Assembly: GCA_947259475.1 (NCBI GenBank)
Contig: CAMYLW010000097.1
Location: forward strand, 1-6,321
DNA from: Thermodesulfobacteriota bacterium
GTDB lineage: Bacteria; Desulfobacterota; Syntrophobacteria; BM002
Direction of reading: 5' to 3'
Length of the DNA stretch: 6,321 nt
Shown: in pieces, positions 1-6,306 of the stretch
How positions within the stretch are numbered: the stretch's first letter is position 1
Layout: each line of letters opens with the position of its first letter
Made by a program: the position numbers and the translations under genes
Notes under the pieces: model-generated
Seen by the model: only the letters and a program-made list of their open reading frames with translations
Databases searched by the model: none
What the model was told of the DNA's origin: nothing

Positions 1-725
1 GAGTCGTTATCGGTTATGTTACTGGTGATCTCTTTGCCATTGCTGCCAATCTTCGCTTCGTTTTCCTGCAGCCACTTCTCAAGGCGCTTGGCATGCCTCT
101 GTCTCCTTTTGATTTGCTTGTCCCGGTTTGTTTTCCTTGGGAAAGAGCCTGGGCCGGAGGGGTCATCGTCTCCTCTATCCTCCCGCTCATGCTCCTCGAG
201 AAGCCGCTTCAGCTTGCCTTCTAGTTTCTCCTTTTTCCTTTGCAGCATTGATAGTTTTCCGCTCCACTCCTTCGAGGCATTTGAGGGAAGCTTCAACCCA
301 TCCAGGGCAAAGAAACTCCCACCCAAAAGACCCTCCTCCTCGCAGACCATAAGCACATCGCGAAACAAAGGCATGATCTCATGCTTCATCGAAGATACAA
401 AGGCTGCGATGGTGCTGTGGTCAGGCTTCTGTCCACAAGCCAGCGCCATGAAGGTCACATTCTCCCGGCAGGCTTGCTCGATCCTCCGGGAGCCTGTCAG
501 CCCCCTTGAGTAGGCAAATAAGATAATCTTCAAAAGAATCTTGGGATCATAGGCAAAACGGCCGGTCTCATCGTTTTTATACTTCTCGTCAAAAAGAGAC
601 AGATCCATACAAGTTTCTACAACAGTATGGATGCCAAACTCTAAAGTCCCAGGTGTTAACTGATCTTCTAACGAGATAGGGAGCATTATCATTTGATCGT
701 AATCGTATCTCTTATACTTGGCCAT
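1..725 (-). CDS. IS1182 family transposase, N-terminal part (cut by window edge)
   Basis: This gene encodes a DDE-type transposase that would cut and rejoin the ends of its own insertion sequence. Reading leftward from the ATG at 723-725 gives 241 uninterrupted codons up to the window edge with no stop, so the C-terminal part is missing. The start reads MAKYKRYDYDQ. Residues about 50-125 resemble the DUF772/InsH N-terminal domain (FAYDPKILLKIILFAYSRG, then the KPDHSTIAAF motif at 100-109). The segment FFALDGLKLPSNASKEWSG at 138-156 carries the first catalytic Asp, D142. Residues 157-226 are a highly charged, probably coiled-coil linker. The visible end, SNITDND, matches what precedes the second catalytic Asp in this family. 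An AAGG-type ribosome site lies about 11 nt upstream of the ATG. Family assignment rests on recalled motifs; IS5-related families share the N-terminal domain. Confidence 0.88.
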   Translation of the reverse strand, partial: MAKYKRYDYDQMIMLPISLEDQLTPGTLEFGIHTVVETCMDLSLFDEKYKNDETGRFAYDPKILLKIILFAYSRGLTGSRRIEQACRENVTFMALACGQKPDHSTIAAFVSSMKHEIMPLFRDVLMVCEEEGLLGGSFFALDGLKLPSNASKEWSGKLSMLQRKKEKLEGKLKRLLEEHEREDRGDDDPSGPGSFPRKTNRDKQIKRRQRHAKRLEKWLQENEAKIGSNGKEITSNITDND

Positions 726-780
726 AATTAATCCAACCTTTTGTTGATTGCAGTTCTATTTATACCATAGATATTAGTAG

Positions 781-809
781 CTTATATCATAAACTCTCGC
801 AGGTGTAAA
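781..809 (-). promoter_or_regulatory. Putative sigma-70 promoter of the transposase
   Basis: On the minus strand, TTTACA (804-809, five of six matches to the -35 consensus) is followed after exactly 17 bp by TATAAG (781-786, five of six matches to the -10 consensus). Transcription would begin about 50 nt before the transposase ATG at 725. Spacing, orientation and position all fit a promoter carried by the insertion sequence. No expression data are available. Confidence 0.6.
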
Positions 810-823
810 CAGAAAATGCTATG

Positions 824-853
824 TTAATACTATGATTCTCTATATCTTATAAT
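824..853 (+). promoter_or_regulatory. Putative outward-facing promoter near the IS end
   Basis: A perfect -10 hexamer, TATAAT (848-853), is preceded 18 bp upstream by TTAATA (824-829, four of six matches to the -35 consensus). It points rightward, out of the insertion sequence, toward the short ORFs and the zinc-ribbon gene. The surrounding DNA is AT-rich, where chance matches are common, so support is moderate at best. Confidence 0.35.
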
Positions 854-890
854 TGATTTACTAGAGAGTTATTTATTAAAGAGGTCAGTT

Positions 891-959
891 ATGGTGGCGA
901 GAAAAATAGAATGGATTAAACTTCACTCCTCAGGACTTTTTCGACAGTCACGTATGTAA
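891..959 (+). CDS. Possible 22-residue peptide or broken gene start
   Basis: ATG at 891 opens a 22-codon ORF (starting MVARKIEWIKL) that ends with TAA at 957-959. An AGAGG sequence lies about 6 nt upstream of the ATG, and a promoter-like TATAAT sits about 38 bp upstream. The signals are better than expected for a random short ORF. However, the second half of the ORF overlaps the presumed terminal repeat of the insertion sequence. It could be a chance ORF, a leader peptide, or the start of a gene cut by insertion. I recognise no homologue. Confidence 0.2.
   Translation: MVARKIEWIKLHSSGLFRQSRM
930..949. repeat. Candidate terminal inverted repeat of the insertion sequence
   Basis: Read toward the transposase on the minus strand, the sequence begins GACTGTCGAAAAAGTCC, the style of end I associate with IS1182-like elements. 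It contains a short internal palindrome, GACT (934-937) against AGTC (946-949). Its place about 220 bp upstream of the transposase start is reasonable for an element end. The matching repeat would lie beyond the left edge of the window, so this call is provisional. Confidence 0.4.
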
Positions 960-1111
960 TCCACACTTCAAGGGGCCAGTTTGGACTTCAGGTATTCACA
1001 CTTACACTGAGCAATGGAATTATGCAGGTATGATTAGCATATGTGGAGTTTTTCTGAATATCAGGAACTAAACATATACAGCAGAAATCGCAACAATCTA
1101 ATCTTTTTATT

Positions 1112-1309
1112 GTGTTTCAATATATGGTAAGCTCTCTCGTTCAAGTAGCTCATCAGGAATTGGCACACCGGCTATTTATTAGCCCAGAAATAAAAGAGGA
1201 GCTAAGGTTAAGGGGTTTCGGAAAAGGGCGGGATCCGACGTTAATCATAGTGCCATTTTGTGAGAACGAACTGAGTGATAGAATTACAGACTTTCCTGAG
1301 AGTTCATAG
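1112..1309 (+). CDS. Hypothetical short ORF, doubtful
   Basis: A GTG at 1112 (or an in-frame ATG at 1124) opens an ORF of 65 (or 61) residues that ends 6 nt before the most upstream start available to the next ORF. There is no clear ribosome binding site before either start. The product is mixed-polarity, with a central charged stretch (SPEIKEELRLRGFGKGRD) and no motif I recognise. It could be a genuine small gene co-transcribed with the zinc-ribbon gene, a remnant of a longer gene damaged by the nearby insertion, or a chance ORF. A minus-strand ORF also overlaps it, so open frame alone is not evidence here. Confidence 0.22.
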   Translation: MFQYMVSSLVQVAHQELAHRLFISPEIKEELRLRGFGKGRDPTLIIVPFCENELSDRITDFPESS

Positions 1310-1339
1310 TCATAGATGGGGAGAGAGAGAGCGCGAAGA

Positions 1340-1540
1340 ATGATAATGCAGCGAAAGAAGTGCGCCAACTTTAATCATAGGCGAGCAAATGCTCCCGTGC
1401 GCTTTTGCCCGGTCTGTGGTGCGGTGGTTAATGAAGCCATCCTCATTAGAAAGTGTAGTGAAGCGAAACACGCTATAAGTCGACGTGGAGGAACTACGTA
1501 CTGTGTGCATTGTGGCGAACAGCTTATCCTAGGAAGATGA
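1340..1540 (+). CDS. Small tandem zinc-ribbon protein
   Basis: This gene encodes a basic protein of about 66 residues with eight evenly placed metal ligands. The first half reads KKC-x4-H-x9-CPVCG and the second RKC-x4-H-x10-CVHCGEQLI, so the protein is two copies of one zinc-binding unit. Numbered from the most upstream start, ATG 1316, the ligands are C16, H21, C31, C34 and C47, H52, C63, C66. I recall similar short hypothetical proteins in Desulfobacterota, but no function is known to me. Binding to nucleic acid or to a partner protein is only a guess. The start is uncertain: ATG 1340 lies about 9 nt after a GAGAG stretch, ATG 1346 is possible, and ATG 1316 lacks any ribosome site. The conserved part begins at KKC. 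A promoter of its own is not evident; rightward transcription could come from the candidate at 824-853. Confidence 0.72.
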   Translation: MIMQRKKCANFNHRRANAPVRFCPVCGAVVNEAILIRKCSEAKHAISRRGGTTYCVHCGEQLILGR

Positions 1541-1576
1541 AAATTATGAAGTAAATCTCCAGCCGGATCAAATTTC

Positions 1577-1605
1577 TTTAAATGCCTATTAATTTAGTTC
1601 ATAAT
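1577..1605 (+). promoter_or_regulatory. Putative promoter of the UPF0182 gene
   Basis: TTTAAA (1577-1582, four of six matches to the -35 consensus) is separated by 17 bp from CATAAT (1600-1605, five of six matches to the -10 consensus). Transcription would start near 1612, about 47 nt before the ATG at 1659. The site lies in the 118-bp gap between the zinc-ribbon gene and the UPF0182 gene, where a promoter is expected. Confidence 0.42.
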
Positions 1606-1658
1606 AGCATCTTCGCGATTCGTTGGTTGCCGACCTTGTAAGCAACGGAGATTAAGTT

Positions 1659-4520
1659 ATGAGTATGAAGAGAAGATTAATGATCGGCTTGTTTGCTCTT
1701 GTTGTTCTTTTAGTTTGGGCAGGGGTATCTATCTATCCTGATTGGCTGTGGTTCCTGAATCTCGACTTTTCATCTGTCTTCTGGACCATACTCTTGACCA
1801 AACTCGGGATAGGTCTGGTAGTTTGGGTGCTTTTGATTCTTATCATATCCCTGAACCTTTACGTGGCCAAACGTATAGCCCCGGGGAAAGGGCCGGGAGT
1901 GGGCTCTAATGATGAGGCCGGTTATTTTTCCCAGGTTGGCCTTTCAGGAAACGCCCTAAACTTACTTCTCATCGCCTTTATTCTGATTGGCAGTTTTTTT
2001 ATTGCGTCAAAGGGCTCGTCACAATGGGATACGGTCCTGCGCTATTTACATCAAAAACCGTTCGGCAGCACCGACCCTATTTTTGCCAAAGACGTCGGTT
2101 TTTTTGTGTTTTCTCTTCCCTTTTATATTTTCGTCCGGGACGAGTTATTGCTCCTGTTCTTTTTCACCGGCCTCCTGACCGCGATCTGGTATCTGAAAGA
2201 TGGTGCGCTTCAAATCACTGGTGAATTTGTTCAAACGGACGAGGCGCGTCCCTCTTTACCCAATATTTCCATTACCCCAACGGCCAAGAAGCACCTTCTT
2301 TTCCTGGGAGGAATCATTGTCTTGCTCCTGGCCTGGGGTTTTCATCTGAAAATGTATGGGGTTTTGTATTCTACTCAAGGACCTGCCTTCGGAGCCAGCT
2401 ATACCGATGTGCATATCAAGGTCCCGGCCTATAAGGGTCTGATCATTGTCTCTCTGGGCCTGGCCGTGGTCCTTTTCCTGAGCGCCTTCAAGCCCAGGGC
2501 AAAATTGATCTGGATCAGTGTGGCTATCTGGGTGGGTGCTGTACTTGTGTTTTTAAACCTCCTCCCCATGCTGATCCAAAAAATTGTGGTGAAACCCAAT
2601 GAATTGGCCAAAGAAAATCGCTACATAGCACACAATATTGATTATACCCGTAAGGCCTATAATCTGAATACAATCAAAGAAGTCAACTTTGATGTGGATG
2701 ATCAACTCAGTGCAAAAGACATTGAGAAGAACATTGTAACGATTCAAAACATCAGGATCTGGGATGAACGCCCTTTGCTTCAAACCTACAGGCAGCTTCA
2801 ATCCATCCGACTGTATTACGATTTTAACAATGTGGACGTAGATCGGTACGTAATCAATAACCAATACCGACAGGTGATGCTGGCCGCCCGGGAATTGGTT
2901 GTTGATCAGCTTCCTCCCCAGGCAAATACCTGGGTTAACAGGCACCTGAAATATACCCATGGCTACGGATTGGCCTTAAGTCCGGTCAGTGAAGTGACCC
3001 GCGAAGGACTCCCCCGCCTTCTAATTAAAGACCTGCCCCCCTCTTTTGATGCTGACCTGCAGATAGACCGTCCGGAGATTTATTATGGAGAAAAAACCGA
3101 TGAGTATGTTCTGGTAAAGACAAAGACCAAGGAATTTGATTATCCCAAGGGGGACAAGAACGTCTATACCAATTATCAGGGAAGGGGTGGCGTTCCTATC
3201 AATTCTTTTGTGAGAAGACTCTTTTTTGCCCTTGAATTCTTGGATTCCCAGATCCTGTTTACCACCTATTTAAGCCCGGAGAGCAGGATCATGTATAATC
3301 GTCGGATTGACAGGCGGGTAGGTTCAATTGCCCCTTTTCTGGATTATGACCGCGATCCTTACCTGGTTGTCTCCGGAGGGAAGCTCTATTGGATACTGGA
3401 TGCCTACACCACCTCTAACATGTATCCTTATTCTCGCCGCTCTTATCGTCGTTTTAATAACAAAGGACTTAACTACATCCGAAATTCTGTCAAGGTCATC
3501 ATTGATGCCTATAACGGGGATGTATCTTTTTACCTGATTGATAAAGAAGATCCCATTGTTAAAACCTATGCGAGTATGTTTCCTCATCTATTCAAGCCTT
3601 TTGATGAAATGCCTGCTGATCTGAAAAATCATATCCGGTACCCCAGAGACCTTTTTGATATCCAGGTGGATACATACACCACCTATCACATGACGAATGT
3701 CCAGGTGTTCTATAATCAGGAAGACCTCTGGCAGATTCCTGATGAGTTGTACGGCGATAGCCGACAGGAGATGGAACCTTACTATATCATCATAAAACTG
3801 CCAGAAGGGGATAGAGAAGAGTTTCTTCTGATGCTCCCTTTCACCCCATCCAAGAAAGACAATATGATTGGCTGGCTGGCTGCTAGAAGCGACTTGCCCA
3901 ATATCGGCAATCTGTTGGTCTACAAATTGCCCAAGGAAAAACTGGTCTATGGACCCATGCAGATTGAAGCCAGGGTGGATCAGCAAACGGATATTTCCCG
4001 GGAGTTGAGTTTATGGGGCCAGAGGGGCTCAAGGGTCATCAGGGGCAATCTTTTGGCCATCCCTGTCAGTGGCTCATTTTTCTACGTAGAACCGATTTAT
4101 TTGGAAGCAATACAGGAAGAAACGGAATTGCCATCAGCAACACCAACTCAACCTAAAGGCTCTGGAAAAGTCCGGAGGAGACAGGCAACCGTTTCTTCAA
4201 GAGCAGACAGAGCAAGGACAGCTGCATTGCCGGAATTGAAAAGGGTTATTGTGGCTCTCGGTAATCGCGTCATCATGGAACAAAATCTCGATAAGGCCTT
4301 ATCCAGTGCATTGGAGGGAAAAATATCCCGCGAGGTGTTGACTTCCCCATCTCTTCCTCAGACGCTCGATGTTTCCAACTTGGGCGCTCTAGCCTTGGAT
4401 CACTTTAATAGAGCCAAAGCTTACTTACGCCAGGGAAATTGGGCTGAATACGGTAAAGAGCTGGAAAATTTGGAGAAAGTGCTGAAAGAAATGGCCGAGG
4501 TGATGAAAGATAAGAAATAA
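1659..4520 (+). CDS. UPF0182 family membrane protein (COG1615), full length
   Basis: This 953-residue integral membrane protein belongs to UPF0182, a widespread family with no established function that I know of. Seven hydrophobic helices are visible at about residues 6-26, 40-69, 99-116, 146-178, 212-230, 258-277 and 281-311. A large hydrophilic, probably extracytoplasmic or periplasmic region follows. Family-typical segments include WVNRHLKYTHGYG (425-437), GLPRLLIKDLPP (450-461), RPEIYYGE (471-478), YPKGDKNVYTNYQGRGGVPI (495-514) and LDYDRDPYLVVSGGKLYWILDAYT (561-584). A Pro/Ser/Arg-rich linker (about 821-852) leads to PELKRVIVALGNRVIM (858-873), and the protein ends in a charged helical tail (about 908-953). 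Length is normal for the family, and the frame is intact. GGAG lies 8 nt before the ATG, which supports this start. The next gene is convergent, so the gene appears to be transcribed alone or with the zinc-ribbon gene. Confidence 0.95.
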   Translation: MSMKRRLMIGLFALVVLLVWAGVSIYPDWLWFLNLDFSSVFWTILLTKLGIGLVVWVLLILIISLNLYVAKRIAPGKGPGVGSNDEAGYFSQVGLSGNALNLLLIAFILIGSFFIASKGSSQWDTVLRYLHQKPFGSTDPIFAKDVGFFVFSLPFYIFVRDELLLLFFFTGLLTAIWYLKDGALQITGEFVQTDEARPSLPNISITPTAKKHLLFLGGIIVLLLAWGFHLKMYGVLYSTQGPAFGASYTDVHIKVPAYKGLIIVSLGLAVVLFLSAFKPRAKLIWISVAIWVGAVLVFLNLLPMLIQKIVVKPNELAKENRYIAHNIDYTRKAYNLNTIKEVNFDVDDQLSAKDIEKNIVTIQNIRIWDERPLLQTYRQLQSIRLYYDFNNVDVDRYVINNQYRQVMLAARELVVDQLPPQANTWVNRHLKYTHGYGLALSPVSEVTREGLPRLLIKDLPPSFDADLQIDRPEIYYGEKTDEYVLVKTKTKEFDYPKGDKNVYTNYQGRGGVPINSFVRRLFFALEFLDSQILFTTYLSPESRIMYNRRIDRRVGSIAPFLDYDRDPYLVVSGGKLYWILDAYTTSNMYPYSRRSYRRFNNKGLNYIRNSVKVIIDAYNGDVSFYLIDKEDPIVKTYASMFPHLFKPFDEMPADLKNHIRYPRDLFDIQVDTYTTYHMTNVQVFYNQEDLWQIPDELYGDSRQEMEPYYIIIKLPEGDREEFLLMLPFTPSKKDNMIGWLAARSDLPNIGNLLVYKLPKEKLVYGPMQIEARVDQQTDISRELSLWGQRGSRVIRGNLLAIPVSGSFFYVEPIYLEAIQEETELPSATPTQPKGSGKVRRRQATVSSRADRARTAALPELKRVIVALGNRVIMEQNLDKALSSALEGKISREVLTSPSLPQTLDVSNLGALALDHFNRAKAYLRQGNWAEYGKELENLEKVLKEMAEVMKDKK

Positions 4521-4599
4521 AGGGCATCATAATCTTTGCCCAAAAACGAAAATTTTGTGAATCAAAGGACGGGAAGGCCGAAAAGGTCTTTGATGCCCT
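4508..4599 (-). terminator. Leftward terminator candidate downstream of the slipin gene
   Basis: Read on the minus strand, GGGCA (4537-4541) and TGCCC (4522-4526) form a 5-bp stem with a 10-nt loop. The sequence TTTATTTCTT follows, running into the 3' end of the UPF0182 gene. The same right arm can pair more strongly: TGATGCCCT (4521-4529) is a perfect 9-bp match to AGGGCATCA (4591-4599), with CTTTG and CAAAG pairing inside. The T-rich tail exists only in the leftward direction, so this best fits termination of slipin transcripts. No equivalent T-run is seen for the UPF0182 transcript. Confidence 0.45.
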
Positions 4600-4640
4600 G
4601 CTATCGGCAGCTAGCACCACATGGGTGGCTGGTGGACAAT

Positions 4641-5423
4641 TCAGCTACTAGGGCTTTCTTTTTTCACTTTTTCCATGATTTCCTCTAACTGCAGAAACGG
4701 TTTGAACAAATCAATGGGAATGGGAAAGAGCGTGGTGGATTTGCTCTGCGCAGCGGCCTCTTGCACGGTCTGTAAGTAGCGGAGCTGCAGTGCAATGGGA
4801 TGGTCGGAGATTATCCGGGCCGCTTCGGCCAGGCGATTCGCAGCCTGGTGCTCCCCCTCTGCGTTGATAACCATGGCACGGCGCTCCCGCTCGGCTTCAG
4901 CCTGGCGGGCCATGGCTCGTTGCATATCCTGGGGCAGGTCGATGTGCTTGACCTCAACAGTGCTGACCTTAATGCCCCAGGGGTCGGTATGCTCATCCAA
5001 AATCTCCTGGAGCTGCCTATTGATCTTTTCACGTTCGGAGAGCAGTTCGTCCAGCTCTCCCTGCCCGCAAACACTGCGCAGGGTGGTTTGGGCCATCTGG
5101 GAGGTGGCATAGAGATAATTTTCCACCTCCACCACCGCATTATTGGGATCCATCACCCGGAAATAGATCACTGCATTGACCTTCACGGATACGTTATCTC
5201 GGGTAATCACATCCTGAGGAGGTACGTCCATGGCCACCAACCGCAGGCTGACCTTCACCATCCGGTCCACCACGGGGATGAGGATGATCAGCCCCGGCCC
5301 CTTGGCCCCGATAACCCTTCCCAGACGGAAAATGACCCCCCGTTCGTATTCCTTGAGAATGCGAATGGCACTGGCCAAAAAAAGGATCGCCAGTATAAGA
5401 ATGAAAATAATAGAGTAAGACAT
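4641..5423 (-). CDS. Slipin / stomatin-like SPFH membrane protein
   Basis: This 260-residue protein belongs to the SPFH (band 7, stomatin) family, membrane-anchored scaffolds that oligomerise and organise membrane domains or proteases. One N-terminal hydrophobic segment (residues 4-20) anchors it. The SPFH domain follows with family landmarks: [12 protein letters not shown] (25-36), [15 protein letters not shown] (41-55), [20 protein letters not shown] (65-84), and [14 protein letters not shown] (122-135) leading to DPWGIKV (147-153). A charged, coiled-coil-forming helix (about 168-205) precedes [14 protein letters not shown] (211-224) and the short FPIPIDLF segment (233-240). Length is typical for a bacterial slipin. 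AGAGGA lies 7 nt before the ATG, which fixes the start. Bacterial slipins often pair with an NfeD-type gene, but none is visible on either side: downstream is the convergent UPF0182 gene, and upstream an unrelated gene 208 bp away. It is therefore probably transcribed alone. Its role in this organism is not shown. Confidence 0.95.
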   Translation of the reverse strand: MSYSIIFILILAILFLASAIRILKEYERGVIFRLGRVIGAKGPGLIILIPVVDRMVKVSLRLVAMDVPPQDVITRDNVSVKVNAVIYFRVMDPNNAVVEVENYLYATSQMAQTTLRSVCGQGELDELLSEREKINRQLQEILDEHTDPWGIKVSTVEVKHIDLPQDMQRAMARQAEAERERRAMVINAEGEHQAANRLAEAARIISDHPIALQLRYLQTVQEAAAQSKSTTLFPIPIDLFKPFLQLEEIMEKVKKESPSS

Positions 5424-5631
5424 GCCAACTTCCTCTCAAGGACAGCAATGAATCTCTGCCTCAGGCGATTTAGATTACAGGCCAGGACCGCTCACCTTTA
5501 GTAGATATCTTTAACTGCCAGTGCAAGCGGCTTGGTGCGCCAGGTATGCAACATTGAGGGTTCAGTCTAAATTTGTTCTGATTGCGGTCCAGGCTCTGGA
5601 TTGGAAATCGATCTCTAGCCTCGAGAGCACA

Positions 5632-6306
5632 TTAGATAAAAGGTATAATATCTTCACTAAGCCGAAAAGTTTTTTCTCTTGGGTGCGTAATCTGGTATTC
5701 AAATCTTCCGCCAATGGATACAACGTAAAAATATTCAGGTTTGAATTTGATTATGTACTTAGCTTTTCGGAGAGCATCATGGCCACGATCATCCAATGTA
5801 AAGTCAATAGAGTGCCCATACTCCTTAATACTTTCTACTAGCTTCTTGGCTTGATGTAATTGCTCTTTTATTGCACAACAAACTATGAGTTTGCTATCGC
5901 GATGCAGAGCGATGTCCATGAGATCATCTTCGAATGTTAATACATGGTCCTTATCTTTGAAGGTTTCGTAAAGGCGTACATATTCGGCAGCCTGAATGAA
6001 GCACTCCCATGCAGGTCGAGGTTGCTTGTTTTGGCTATCCTTCTCGAACCAACTATATGGGCCTTTTGATTCCGGTACTCCTTTAGGTCGAAATCCGGCA
6101 CTACCAGTATTGGATTTCTCAGCATCCAGTAAGAGACCTTGTTTATAGCCGAACTCGAGAGTCGTATGAAGTCCAACAGGGAGGCGAGCATAAACCTCAG
6201 AGTAGTAGGATTCGGGCGGCAACTCGAAGTCCCATTCTCTGCAGGTTCGTTGGACCCACACCCTAAAGACTTGATCGAAAATCTGGGTATCATCATGCAC
6301 ATTCAT
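5632..6306 (-). CDS. Unrecognised 224-residue cytoplasmic protein
   Basis: I cannot assign this protein to a named family with confidence. ATG at 6304-6306 is the most upstream start available, because an in-frame stop lies two codons before it. AAGGGA about 9 nt upstream can serve as ribosome site. The product has no signal peptide or membrane helix. The first 110 residues are aromatic-rich with several Trp and Tyr (FRVWVQRTCREWDFELP at 14-30, GPYSWFEKD at 82-90). Residues 124-160 run TFEDDLMDIALHRD, a hydrophobic strand ending CCAIKE, then an amphipathic helix. That order of acidic loop, strand and Lys-containing end resembles a PD-(D/E)xK nuclease core, but alanine 145 sits where a catalytic acid would be expected. 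The C-terminal part (KAKYIIKFKPEYFYVVSIGG, 181-200) looks like strand pairs. It is a full-length ORF with coherent composition, so very probably a real gene; the function is unknown. Confidence 0.75.
   Translation of the reverse strand: MNVHDDTQIFDQVFRVWVQRTCREWDFELPPESYYSEVYARLPVGLHTTLEFGYKQGLLLDAEKSNTGSAGFRPKGVPESKGPYSWFEKDSQNKQPRPAWECFIQAAEYVRLYETFKDKDHVLTFEDDLMDIALHRDSKLIVCCAIKEQLHQAKKLVESIKEYGHSIDFTLDDRGHDALRKAKYIIKFKPEYFYVVSIGGRFEYQITHPREKTFRLSEDIIPFI

Larger units (their letters stand above)
1..949 (-). mobile_element. Partial IS1182-type insertion sequence (5' portion)
   Basis: This stretch is interpreted as one end of an insertion sequence. It holds the N-terminal part of an IS1182-type transposase gene read leftward, its promoter at 781-809, and a terminal-inverted-repeat-like sequence near 930-949. 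The element continues off the left edge, so the other end and any target duplication cannot be seen. The visible coding part is uninterrupted and has its own promoter, which suggests a fairly recent or still functional copy. The outer boundary at about 949 is an estimate, because only one end is available and terminal repeats need the other end to be proven. Confidence 0.6.
726..1111. other. AT-rich region between transposase and first downstream ORF
   Basis: These 386 bases contain no convincing protein gene. The first part, to about 860, is very AT-rich and holds back-to-back promoter candidates: one leftward for the transposase, one rightward with a perfect TATAAT. Next come a ribosome-site-like AGAGG and a 22-codon ORF (891-959), then a terminal-repeat-like sequence (930-949). 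A further 6-bp inverted pair, GGATTA at 913-918 and TAATCC at 957-962, brackets that sequence. From about 963 to 1111 I see no recognisable structure; it is probably host flank or decayed DNA. Confidence 0.5.

Noticed and set aside
16..513. + strand ORF of 165 codons in the insertion sequence
   Set aside because: It lies antisense to the transposase gene, whose opposite-strand translation matches a known family. Its Ser/Phe-rich product is typical of a shadow frame.
1153..1368. Minus-strand ORFs in the 1153-1510 region
   Set aside because: They oppose the zinc-ribbon gene, whose regular Cys/His pattern is much stronger evidence for the + strand.
4800..5501. Long + strand ORF of 233 codons opposite the slipin gene
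   Set aside because: It is the antisense shadow of a gene with clear SPFH motifs. Its translation is rich in His and Gly without any recognisable domain, and it has no ribosome site.
5498..5526. Candidate slipin promoter TTGCAC-N17-TACTAA on the minus strand
   Set aside because: The spacing is ideal and the position plausible, but each hexamer matches consensus at only about half its positions, so I do not list it as a feature.
5521..5550. Sigma-54-like promoter (TGGC ... TTGC) upstream of the slipin gene
   Set aside because: The invariant GG and GC dinucleotides are not at the required 10-base spacing.
5588..5600. Perfect 5-bp hairpin TCCAG-GCT-CTGGA in the slipin upstream gap
   Set aside because: There is no T-run on either side to make it a terminator, and a short stem like this occurs often by chance.
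5521..5841. + strand ORF of 106 codons overlapping the 3' end of the 224-residue gene
   Set aside because: It overlaps a longer, better-supported minus-strand gene, has no ribosome site, and its product shows no recognisable motif.
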